Shown here piece by piece: positions 1-7,664 of a stretch of 64,000 nt of DNA. Origin of the DNA: Chitinilyticum piscinae (GTDB lineage Bacteria; Pseudomonadota; Gammaproteobacteria; Burkholderiales; Chitinibacteraceae); the NCBI RefSeq assembly GCF_015223195.1, contig NZ_JADFUA010000003.1, positions 186,001 through 250,000 on the forward strand, written 5' to 3'. Made by a program: the position numbers and the translations under genes. How positions within the stretch are numbered: the stretch's first letter is position 1; each line of letters begins with the position of its first letter. The notes beneath the pieces were generated by a model. The model did not search any database. It saw only the letters and a program-made list of their open reading frames with translations, and was not told where the DNA came from.

Positions 1-1115
1 CCAATGTCGATACGGTGCCGTCGAGCTTCCTGCTGTGGCAGGAGGTGTTCGACAAGTTGTATGACCAGATCCGCCTGCAGAAAAAAGCCAAGGAGCGCAT
101 CTCCTCGACCCTGGAGCGCTTCATGAGTGCCGGCGAGGCACTGCCCGATGGCGTGATCATTCTGGACGAATTTGACCGCATCGAATGGTGCAATCCGGCC
201 GCCAGCCAGCATCTGGGCCTGAACCCGATTGCCGATGTCGGGCAGCAGGTCACCCACCTGGTGCGCCATCCGCAGCTGCGCGAATACCTGAAAACCCAGG
301 ATTTCAGCCATCCGCTGCAATTGCGCCTGAACCGTCAGCAGGAGCAGCTGCTCTCGATCCAGCTGGTGCCTTTCGATTCGACCCGCAAGCTGCTGCTGAC
401 GCGCGACATTACGTCACTTGATCGCGTGCAGACCGTGCACCGTGATTTCGTTGCCAATGTGTCGCATGAGCTGCGCACGCCACTGACCGTGGTGGGTGGC
501 TTCATCGAGACCATGCAGGATCTGCCGGACATGGATGTGAACACCCGCAACCAGCAGCTGCAGCTGATGTACGAACAGACCCAGCGCATGCAGCGTCTGG
601 TTGAGGATCTGCTCACGCTGTCCAAGCTGGAAAGCGGACAGCAGCTGCGTGAAGAGGAAGTCGATGTTCCGCAACTGCTGCAATTGCTGCTCACCGAAGC
701 CAAAGGGCTGTCGCAGGGTCGACACACCGTCAGCATTGCCAGCAGCGCCCGCGCCAAGCTGATCGGCAATCACGACGAGCTGCATTCGGCCTTTGGCAAT
801 CTGGTTTCCAACGCCATCCGCTACACGCCAGCCGGCGGCAGCATTTCGCTGGCCTGGGAGTTGCGCAATGGCCAAGGCTGCTTCTGCGTGCGCGACACCG
901 GCATCGGCCTTGCTCCCGAGCACATTCCGCGCCTGACCGAGCGCTTCTACCGCGTCGATCGCGGCCGCTCGCGCAATACCGGCGGCACCGGGCTGGGACT
1001 GGCGATCGTCAAGCACATCCTGCAGCGCCACCAGGCCCAGCTCGCCATCCAGTCGCAACTGGGGCAGGGCAGCGAATTTGCGGTGAAATTTCCGCTGCAG
1101 CGCACGCTGGACTAA
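1..1115 (+). CDS. phoR: Phosphate regulon sensor histidine kinase PhoR (5' end missing)
   Basis: Membrane sensor kinase that phosphorylates PhoB when phosphate is limiting. The frame is open to the left window edge, so the N-terminal membrane segments lie outside. Visible parts are a basic linker, a PAS domain that includes the stretch ALPDGVIILD, a HisKA domain with the phospho-acceptor His in VSHELRTPLT (codon at 465-467), and an HATPase domain with N box (NLVSNAIRYTP), G1 (DTGIGL) and G2 (GGTGLGLAIV). The GTG at 15 is only an internal codon and not a credible start. A phoB partner would be expected just upstream, outside the window. The name rests on the PAS-HisKA-HATPase layout and PhoR-like linker; another PAS histidine kinase is possible but less likely. 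Confidence 0.85.
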   Translation, partial: NVDTVPSSFLLWQEVFDKLYDQIRLQKKAKERISSTLERFMSAGEALPDGVIILDEFDRIEWCNPAASQHLGLNPIADVGQQVTHLVRHPQLREYLKTQDFSHPLQLRLNRQQEQLLSIQLVPFDSTRKLLLTRDITSLDRVQTVHRDFVANVSHELRTPLTVVGGFIETMQDLPDMDVNTRNQQLQLMYEQTQRMQRLVEDLLTLSKLESGQQLREEEVDVPQLLQLLLTEAKGLSQGRHTVSIASSARAKLIGNHDELHSAFGNLVSNAIRYTPAGGSISLAWELRNGQGCFCVRDTGIGLAPEHIPRLTERFYRVDRGRSRNTGGTGLGLAIVKHILQRHQAQLAIQSQLGQGSEFAVKFPLQRTLD

Positions 1116-1352
1116 GCCGAGCCGCCATTGCGCAGTCATGGATGGAAAGCGATTGCCAATTGTTTGCAATAAGCACGGGGAATGCCACTACAATAGCCGG
1201 ATTCCCGCCGGCGGCTCCGCCTCACCGGTGACGGCATGTTTGCGCCATCGCAAAGGCCGGATTAAGCGAACGGCGCATAATCCGCCCGAATACTGATGAG
1301 CGGGGCCGGCTGTTTGCCCCATCCAATCCACTGACAAGAAGGTCCGACTTCC

Positions 1353-2435
1353 ATGAGTAGAATCGCTGCCATCCGTCCTTTCGGCCAGACCATCTGGCTG
1401 GACAACCTGTCCCGTGGCCTGATCAAGGCTGGCACCCTGCAAAAGCTGTTTGACGAAGACAAGATTGCCGGTGTGACCTCCAACCCGGCCATTTTCTACA
1501 AGTCCATCTCCAGCGACCCGCTCTACATCGAACCGCTGAACGAACTGAAAAAAGACGCCAGCCTCAGCGCCGAACAGCGTTATGAAGCACTGGTGATCCC
1601 GGACGTTCAGGCCGCCTGCGACCTGACCATGGCCATGTACAAGGACAGCCAGGGCCAGGATGGTTACGTCAGCCTGGAAGTTTCCCCGACTCTGGCCAAC
1701 GACGCCCAAGGCACAATCGACAACGCCAAGCGCCTGTGGGCCGCGATCAACCGCCCGAATGCCATGATCAAGGTTCCGGCAACGGCGGCTGGCTGCATCG
1801 CTTTCGAAGAACTGATCGCCTCCGGCATCAACGTCAACATCACCCTGATGTTCAACCTGAAGCACGTTGACGACGTCCTCACCGCCTACATCCGTGGTCT
1901 GGAAGCCCGTGCAGCTGCTGGTCTGCCGGTTGATGGCGTTCGCGCTGTTGCCTCCGTGTTCCTGTCCCGCGTGGACAGCCTGATCGATCCGAAGCTGGAT
2001 GCCATCGGCACTGAAGAAGCCCTGGCGCTGCGCGGCAAGGTTGCCACTTCCTTCGTCAAGGTTGCCTACCAGCACTACAAGAAGCTGTTCAACGGCACCC
2101 GTTTCGAAGCACTGAAGGCACTGGGCGCACACCCGCAACGCCTGCTGTGGGCTTCCACCGGCACCAAGAACAAGGCTTACAGCGATGTGATGTACGTGGA
2201 AGACCTGATCGGCCCGGATACCGTAAACACCGTACCGGATGCCACTCTGGATCTGTTCCGCGACCACGGCAACGCCGCCAGCACACTGGACACCAACATC
2301 GACGCCGCCGTGGCCGTACTGGCAGCCGTGCGCAAGCTGGGCATCAATTACAACCTGGCTGGCGAGCAACTGCAGACAGAAGGTCTGAAGCAGTTCGACG
2401 AGGCCTTTGCCAAGCTGATGGAACTGACCAAGTAA
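1353..2435 (+). CDS. tal: Transaldolase
   Basis: Cytosolic enzyme of the non-oxidative pentose phosphate pathway that transfers dihydroxyacetone units between sugar phosphates. The 360-residue length and the motifs GVTSNPAIF near the N terminus and NAMIKVPAT, holding the Schiff-base lysine, fit the longer transaldolase subfamily (type found in many betaproteobacteria and actinobacteria) rather than the 317-residue E. coli TalB type. The ATG at 1353 has an AAGGT ribosome-binding sequence about ten bases upstream. It stands alone between phoR and a strong terminator, so it is probably monocistronic. Confidence 0.93.
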   Translation: MSRIAAIRPFGQTIWLDNLSRGLIKAGTLQKLFDEDKIAGVTSNPAIFYKSISSDPLYIEPLNELKKDASLSAEQRYEALVIPDVQAACDLTMAMYKDSQGQDGYVSLEVSPTLANDAQGTIDNAKRLWAAINRPNAMIKVPATAAGCIAFEELIASGINVNITLMFNLKHVDDVLTAYIRGLEARAAAGLPVDGVRAVASVFLSRVDSLIDPKLDAIGTEEALALRGKVATSFVKVAYQHYKKLFNGTRFEALKALGAHPQRLLWASTGTKNKAYSDVMYVEDLIGPDTVNTVPDATLDLFRDHGNAASTLDTNIDAAVAVLAAVRKLGINYNLAGEQLQTEGLKQFDEAFAKLMELTK

Positions 2436-2447
2436 TCCGGTCAGCCC

Positions 2448-2484
2448 GCAACAAAAAACCCGCTTTAGGCGGGTTTTTTGTTGC
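2448..2484 (+). terminator. Strong intrinsic terminator after tal, symmetric
   Basis: A perfect 16-bp stem (2448-2463 with 2469-2484) closes a 5-nt loop and contains an A-run on one arm and a T-run on the other. The symmetry means it can stop transcription from either direction. It is the only obvious terminator for leftward transcripts from the TPR gene at 2909-4327. Confidence 0.9.
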
Positions 2485-2549
2485 CTGTTTAACCGCGCGA
2501 TATGCGGTCGCACGGCATAATCCGGGCATTGATCTTGCCGGGCCGCACC

Positions 2550-2939
2550 ATGACCTTGCGCTTTTCACCCCATCACGCCCTGCTGACACTACTGCTGCTG
2601 GGCGGCGAAATCATCATTGGCCGCTACCTGCACGGCGGAATCATCCGCGCCTATGGTGGTGATGTACTGGTCATCCCCCTGTTGTACTGTGCAGCACGGA
2701 CATTCTGGCACCCCATCCGCCCGCTGCTGCTGCCTGTGGGGCTGCTCGGCCTGGGCGCCCTGACCGAACTGCTGCAGGCGCTGCAGCTGGCCGACCGGCT
2801 GCGGCTCTCCAATCCATCCCTGCCACGCACCCTGATCGGCTCCCACGCCGATCCGCTCGACCTGCTGGCCTATCTGCTCGGCGCGCTGCTGATTCTTCTT
2901 GCCCAGCATTACTGGCGGCGCAGAAACTCTGCTGCCTGA
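2550..2939 (+). CDS. DUF2809 family small membrane protein
   Basis: A 129-residue, strongly hydrophobic protein with about four predicted membrane segments. It resembles the DUF2809 family through a GRYLHGG..RAYGGDVLVIPL region near the N terminus and a DPLDLLAYLLGALL region near the C terminus. Function of the family is unknown. The frame is open from an ATG at 2502, but the ATG at 2550 (MTLRFSPHH) gives a better membrane-protein N terminus; neither has a convincing ribosome-binding site. Its 3' end overlaps the convergent TPR gene by 31 bp. Confidence 0.65.
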   Translation: MTLRFSPHHALLTLLLLGGEIIIGRYLHGGIIRAYGGDVLVIPLLYCAARTFWHPIRPLLLPVGLLGLGALTELLQALQLADRLRLSNPSLPRTLIGSHADPLDLLAYLLGALLILLAQHYWRRRNSAA

Positions 2940-4327
2940 GCCAGCGGCGCACTCCATTGCCCCAGCTCCTGCTGCCGCAGGATGCGGACGCTGTCATACC
3001 AGTGCGACTGAACATCCGTAAGCCCCCAGCGCCAGTCGGCATCCTTGCGACTGAGCAGCAGCGTGGGCACGCCCAACGCGCCGGCCAGATGCACCACCGA
3101 GGTACAAACCGTCACCACACCATCGAGCGCCGTCAGCAATGCTGCGGTATCGGCGAAGTCGGCACACTCATCAACCCAGTTCAACACCCCGGCCGGCGCA
3201 GACACGCCCTTTTGCAACGACACCCACTGTACGGGCAAGGCCAGCAACGGCGCCAGTTGCGCTGGCGGGATGCTGCGTCGGGCATTGTCCTCCTGCGCCG
3301 GATTACCCTGCCAGGCGAGGCCGATCACCGGGTTCGCATCACCCAGTTGCCGACGGCGCGCGTGCCAGAACTGCGCCTCGGACTCGGGCGCTTGCAAATA
3401 CGCCCGTGCATCCAGCGACCCACTGTCCACGCCAAGCACAGCCGCCATGCTCATATACGGCAGATAGTGGGTATAGCCAGCAGATTCATTCCATTCACTA
3501 GCTACAGCGATATCCCTGGGCAAGTTTATCCGCAACAGCCCCACCAGCGCCGCTGGCACGATGACAGTCAGCCGCGGTACGCGTGCGCGAAGCCCACTGA
3601 TAAAGCGCGCAAATTGCAGCATGTCGCCAAAACCCTGTTCACCCATCAGCAGCAGATGGGCATCTTCCGGCAAAGGCTCCCCCTTCCAGCACGGCAACTG
3701 CTGTGGCATGGGAGCCCCGAATAGCGGCAGACGTGCTTCGTACCGCGCCCAGCCACTCTCCCAGCGCGCCTCCAGCAGATCCAGAGTGCCGAGCGCGTAG
3801 CATGCAAGCCCGTATTCCCCCGCATGGGATGGCACCCCCTCCAGCAAGGCGCGGGCTTCTGCGTAGTCACCGTGCATGCGCAGCACGCGCGCCAGATTGA
3901 CGCGGGTTGCGGCATGAGCGGGACGCAGCCGGAGGGCATGCCGCCAGGCTAGCTTTGCATCGTCGTATTGCTCGAGCCGGAAATGACACTCGCCCAGATT
4001 GTGCAGCGTATCGGCATGTGCAGGCTCCCGCTGCAACGCGGCGCGATAGGCGCTGATGGCCGCCTCTGGCTGCTGCTGGCGCAGCGCCAGATTACCCAGA
4101 TTGAAGAGCGGATCAGGCCAGTCTGGAACCCTGACAGCGGCCTGCTGCCAGCATTCGGCAGCCCGCTGCGCTTCACCCTGCTGGTTGAGTACATTCCCCA
4201 GATTCAGCAGCAGACCCGGGTGCCCGGGCTCAGCCTGTAGCGCCAGCACCAGCAGACGTTCGGCCGCGTGCCAGTCACCGCGACTGACGGCGTCTTGCGC
4301 CAGCTGCGCATGCGAGCGAAAACTCAT
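2909..4327 (-). CDS. TPR protein with C-terminal glycosyltransferase-like domain
   Basis: About 472 residues. The N-terminal 190 residues consist of tetratricopeptide repeats with typical PxxADTLHNLGEC and LLNLGNVLNQQG patterns. The C-terminal half contains GEQGFGDMLQFARF and a closing TVCTSVVHLAGALGVPTLLL segment, the arrangement seen in TPR proteins with GT9/GT41-like folds often found in glycan or flagellar loci. The substrate cannot be told. The frame opens at 4342, but the ATG at 4327 has GGA ten bases upstream and is preferred. It sits just behind the chitinase terminator, so it either has its own promoter in that gap or depends on readthrough. Its 3' end overlaps the DUF2809 gene tail to tail. 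Confidence 0.75.
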   Translation of the reverse strand: MSFRSHAQLAQDAVSRGDWHAAERLLVLALQAEPGHPGLLLNLGNVLNQQGEAQRAAECWQQAAVRVPDWPDPLFNLGNLALRQQQPEAAISAYRAALQREPAHADTLHNLGECHFRLEQYDDAKLAWRHALRLRPAHAATRVNLARVLRMHGDYAEARALLEGVPSHAGEYGLACYALGTLDLLEARWESGWARYEARLPLFGAPMPQQLPCWKGEPLPEDAHLLLMGEQGFGDMLQFARFISGLRARVPRLTVIVPAALVGLLRINLPRDIAVASEWNESAGYTHYLPYMSMAAVLGVDSGSLDARAYLQAPESEAQFWHARRRQLGDANPVIGLAWQGNPAQEDNARRSIPPAQLAPLLALPVQWVSLQKGVSAPAGVLNWVDECADFADTAALLTALDGVVTVCTSVVHLAGALGVPTLLLSRKDADWRWGLTDVQSHWYDSVRILRQQELGQWSAPLAQAAEFLRRQ

Positions 4328-4343
4328 TGCTTGTCGTTCCATG

Positions 4344-4374
4344 AAAAAACGGGCAGGTCTTGCGACCCGCCCGT
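4344..4374 (-). terminator. Intrinsic terminator of the chitinase gene
   Basis: Read leftward, an 11-bp stem (4364-4374 with 4349-4359, one G-T pair) with a GCAA tetraloop is followed by six T. It lies 39 bp beyond the chitinase stop and immediately before the TPR gene. Confidence 0.85.
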
Positions 4375-4412
4375 CAGTGGGATTCTCATCCCGGTACTGT
4401 CATCCGTTTAGC

Positions 4413-7148
4413 TTATTGCAGCTTGGCAACCGGCTTGTTCGGATATTCCTGGCTAACAGCGTACTGCTTGCCGTTGATAGTCACGATGTAGTTGCTCGGA
4501 CCGGAGATCGGCAGGTGGTAGTTCAGGGTAACGTCGATGCTTGCACCCGGGGCGATGGACTGCCAGGACGGGATGGCAAACTCGGCGGTGTGGAAGTCAC
4601 CCTTGAAGCCGCCAATATTGTTACCAGTATGCTCGGAAGCAATGGTCTTCAGGCCGGCACCGGACTGATCGGTCATTGCGCCCGGAGCGGATACCGGATA
4701 CTGGAAGCGGATCTTGCTGCCACCCGGGATCGCCGTTGCACCCTTGTTGGTGATCTTGAGCTTCGGATTCAGCGGATAGTTCTGGTCACCGAGTTTGAAA
4801 TCGGTCATTTCGAACTGCAGCTGAACTGCCTCTGCAGGCATGGCCACCTTGGAGCGGGTTGCGCCCATCGGGGATGCAGTGCGGAAGTTGGAAGCCAGCA
4901 GGCGTGTCAGAGTCGAACCGATTTCGTACTCGCCCTTCGCAGCATTCCAGTCATAGTCACCCGCCAGTTCCCAGAACATCGCGCCGCCGATACCGTTGGC
5001 GTTGATCCACTCGGCCTTCTTCTGGATGGATTGCTCGTCTTCCGTGGAGATGAACACCTTCTTCTGGGCATTCCACAGCCACGGGGCAACCAGAGTTGCA
5101 TCGTAGTAGCGGTCATACTTGCCGACCAGATCGGAAGCCTTCAGGTTGTACATGCCCAGATAGGAACCAGCGATACCCTTCTCCAGGTTCTTGGCGTGCC
5201 ACATCGGGTTGGAACCGGCACCCATTTCCTTGCCGTTCTGATCCAGATCGTGCCAGATGTTGTCGATGCCCAGAGCACCCACACCACACTCGGTCAGACC
5301 CGGGCCGCAGTTGGTGGACTTCGGCGAAGTACCCCACAGACCGTTGGTGCCACCAGTAACATCCTTGTGGCCACGGGTGTAGTACGGAACACCGACGTTG
5401 ATGCGACCTGCCGGCAGGGAGCCGCGGAAGTAGCGGTAAGCCCAGTCGGTGTTCAGGTAGCCGATACCACCGTAAGCGGCAGTGGTATATACCGACCACT
5501 TGGCCAGCTCGGCATCCTTGCCATCGTCGAACAGCGCTGCGTTCGGACCAACGAACTCGTTCCAGGCACCGTGCAGGTCATACGTCATCATGTTGACGTA
5601 ATCCATGTACTGAACAGCCTGGAAGGTTTCCATGCCGCGCAGCAGGTAGCCGGAAGACGGCGAAGCGATGGTCAGCATGTAATACTTGCCATCCTTCACG
5701 CTAGCTTCGTCCAGCTTGGTGCGCAGTACCTTCAGCAGTTCGCGGTAGGACGCCTGCAGACCCTTCAGGCGCGGCTCGGATACACCCCAGTCGAGCGGGT
5801 TACCGGCCTTGGCCATGGTGGTCGGATATTCGTAGTCCAGATCCGCGCCGTCGAAGTTGTACTTCTTCAGGAACGCCACTACGGAATCAGCGAAGGCATT
5901 GATGCCGGCGTAGTTGATGGAACCATCGGCATTGGTGGTCATGGTGTAGTAGCCACCGGAAGCCACACGGTTGCCGTCAGCACCGAAGTAACCGCCAGTC
6001 TCGGCCCAGCCGCCGATCGACACCAGGGTCTTCACACCCGGGTTCAGCTTCTTGTACTTGTTCAGCAGGTTGAAATGGCCCTTGTACGGCAGGGTCGGAT
6101 CCATTTCTGCGCCGGCTACGCCCGGCCATTCCATATCGGTCGCTTCGTTGCCAGCCACGTTTTCGTTCACGGAAACGCGGTTATTGCTGTCGATGTGGGC
6201 GAAGGCGTAGTTGATGTGGGACAGATCCTTCCAAGGAATGTCCTTGGCCAGATAGGCAACCTGGCCGTTCTTGCCGGTACGCCAGCTGGTGAAGTAACCG
6301 ATCACGCGACGTTGCAGACCATTGGCCAGCTTCTCGCGACCTTCGGAGTCATACACGGTGCAGTACGGTACGTTGGCCACGCTGGATACCAGGCCATCCG
6401 GCTGACAGTTGCCGGTCGGGGTACCGGTCGGTGTCGGAGTCGGAGTCGGAGTAGCCGTCGGAGTCGGAGTAGCCGTCGGAGTCGGAGTAGCCGTCGGAGT
6501 CGGAGTAGCCGTCGGAGTCGGGGTAGCCGTCGGAGTCGGGGTAGCCGTCGGAGTCGGGGTAGCCGTCGGAGTCGGGGTAGCCGTCGGAGTCGGGGTAGCC
6601 GTCGGAGTCGGAGTAGCCGTCGGAGTCGGGGTAGCCGTCGGAGTCGGGGTAGCGCCACAAGCGCCCAGATCCTTCCACACGCCCCATTCGCCGGACTTGG
6701 TCGGATCATCGCCCTGAGTCCACCACTTGGCCTGATAGTTGCGGCCATTGAAGGTGACTTGTGCGCCACCGGCATAAGCGGTGCTGGCGTTCCAGGCCTG
6801 GTAGCAACCTGCAGCCGGAGTCGGAGTAGCCGTCGGAGCCGGTGTAGCGGTCGGAGCCGGTGTAGCGGTCGGAGCCGGGGTAGCAGTCGGAGCCGGGGTA
6901 GCAGTCGGGGTCGGAGTGGCAGTCGAAGTGCCTACCGATTTCCACAGGGTCGGGGAATCTTTCGGATTCCAGCCAGTACCGACATAGGCAGTGTGAGTAA
7001 CCAGCGCCTGGTAATCCGTGCCCAGATAGGTCACATAAGTACCAGCGTTGTAGGTGTTGCCTTCAGCCCATTGCGGGTAGGCATGGGCATAAGAGGCAAG
7101 CATGGCCACCGGCAGAACGGCCATTGCTTTGAGTTTAAACGGGGACAT
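4413..7148 (-). CDS. Secreted modular GH18 chitinase with two chitin-binding domains
   Basis: Extracellular endo- or exochitinase, 911 residues. Signal peptide is about residues 1-23 with an AHA cleavage site. Two CBM5/12-type chitin-binding modules follow (about 24-73 and 112-163), each with the aromatic W..G..Y..G..V.Y.G..Y pattern, separated by Thr-Pro-Ala-rich linkers. The GH18 catalytic domain contains the DxxDxDxE motif as DGADLDYE, placing the acid catalyst at Glu440. A C-terminal beta-sandwich-like module (from about 780) ends the protein. The ATG at 7148 is chosen because AGGAG lies seven bases upstream; a TTG at 7166 also opens the frame. The second linker is encoded by eleven 18-bp tandem units. 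Substrate chitin is secure; the exact mode of action is not. Confidence 0.93.
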   Translation of the reverse strand: MSPFKLKAMAVLPVAMLASYAHAYPQWAEGNTYNAGTYVTYLGTDYQALVTHTAYVGTGWNPKDSPTLWKSVGTSTATPTPTATPAPTATPAPTATPAPTATPAPTATPTPAAGCYQAWNASTAYAGGAQVTFNGRNYQAKWWTQGDDPTKSGEWGVWKDLGACGATPTPTATPTPTATPTPTATPTPTATPTPTATPTPTATPTPTATPTPTATPTPTATPTPTATPTPTATPTPTPTPTGTPTGNCQPDGLVSSVANVPYCTVYDSEGREKLANGLQRRVIGYFTSWRTGKNGQVAYLAKDIPWKDLSHINYAFAHIDSNNRVSVNENVAGNEATDMEWPGVAGAEMDPTLPYKGHFNLLNKYKKLNPGVKTLVSIGGWAETGGYFGADGNRVASGGYYTMTTNADGSINYAGINAFADSVVAFLKKYNFDGADLDYEYPTTMAKAGNPLDWGVSEPRLKGLQASYRELLKVLRTKLDEASVKDGKYYMLTIASPSSGYLLRGMETFQAVQYMDYVNMMTYDLHGAWNEFVGPNAALFDDGKDAELAKWSVYTTAAYGGIGYLNTDWAYRYFRGSLPAGRINVGVPYYTRGHKDVTGGTNGLWGTSPKSTNCGPGLTECGVGALGIDNIWHDLDQNGKEMGAGSNPMWHAKNLEKGIAGSYLGMYNLKASDLVGKYDRYYDATLVAPWLWNAQKKVFISTEDEQSIQKKAEWINANGIGGAMFWELAGDYDWNAAKGEYEIGSTLTRLLASNFRTASPMGATRSKVAMPAEAVQLQFEMTDFKLGDQNYPLNPKLKITNKGATAIPGGSKIRFQYPVSAPGAMTDQSGAGLKTIASEHTGNNIGGFKGDFHTAEFAIPSWQSIAPGASIDVTLNYHLPISGPSNYIVTINGKQYAVSQEYPNKPVAKLQ
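6451..6648 (-). repeat. Eleven tandem 18-bp units encoding the Pro-Thr linker
   Basis: On the plus strand the unit begins GTAGCCGTCGGAGTCGG and recurs every 18 bp from 6451 to 6631, with an A/G change as the main variation. It encodes the six-residue unit ATPTPT of the linker between chitin-binding domain 2 and the catalytic domain. Shorter, diverged copies continue to about 6420. Such an array can change copy number by slippage. Confidence 0.92.
6819..6928 (-). repeat. Second, shorter Pro-Thr-Ala linker repeat in the chitinase
   Basis: About five 18-bp units (plus-strand core GTCGGAGCCGGTGTAGC with variants) encode TPAPTA units between the two chitin-binding modules. They are related to, but distinct from, the larger array at 6451-6648. 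Confidence 0.8.
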
Positions 7149-7664
7149 CGAAGAGCTCCTCATCAAATTTGGCGATAACCCATCAGGTCAACCGGCCGCG
7201 CCCCTTCAGTTTTCTGCGACCCTGCTTTGTAAGTTTTAAGGTCGTCTGGTACTGCGCATTGGAGTTGTGAGGGGCTTGCTATTCCAGTCGCGAGTCAATT
7301 ACGTCGCAACTTGTCAGGCTTGTCAACCATCCGGAACCGTAGTTCCCGCCTAAGTTGTTCACCCTATTACTTACAAAATAGAAAGACTACACGCACCACT
7401 GTAAAGACGCGCCGCACCAACATGCGCCAGCTCTTTTTTTTCCATGATTTTCATAGAGATGTCATCATTGCACCGCACCAAAATGAATCAAATCAGCAGA
7501 TTCTTATGTAGGTAAATCCAGCAAAAAATCTGTAGTCTGTCAGAAAAAAAGTTTTGTCTGCCCCGTGGATGTAGTCACATTTACGGAACAACAAACCGGT
7601 TTTTCACCTACCGTTCATCGGCAATGTACTTTCTAGTAAATTACATGCTATTACTCGTTAGTAA
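7149..7664. promoter_or_regulatory. Non-coding region upstream of the chitinase gene
   Basis: 516 bp without a supported gene, visibly richer in A and T than its surroundings, with T- and A-runs around 7430-7560. It must hold the chitinase promoter, read leftward. I could not single out a convincing -35/-10 pair or operator; a TTGACC at 7176-7181 (minus strand) has no good -10 partner. A 6-bp palindrome (7650-7655 with 7660-7665) sits over the pbpC stop codon but lacks a T-run. Confidence 0.5.

Noticed and set aside
1116-1352. Possible promoter (TTGCAA ... TACAAT) ahead of tal
   Set aside because: The spacing is about 19 bp and other hexamers fit equally badly, so no promoter is annotated.
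4056-7178. 1040-codon frame on the plus strand opposite the chitinase gene
   Set aside because: It mirrors the chitinase codon pattern and its linker repeat, has no ribosome-binding site, and the minus-strand product has a signal peptide and intact catalytic motifs.
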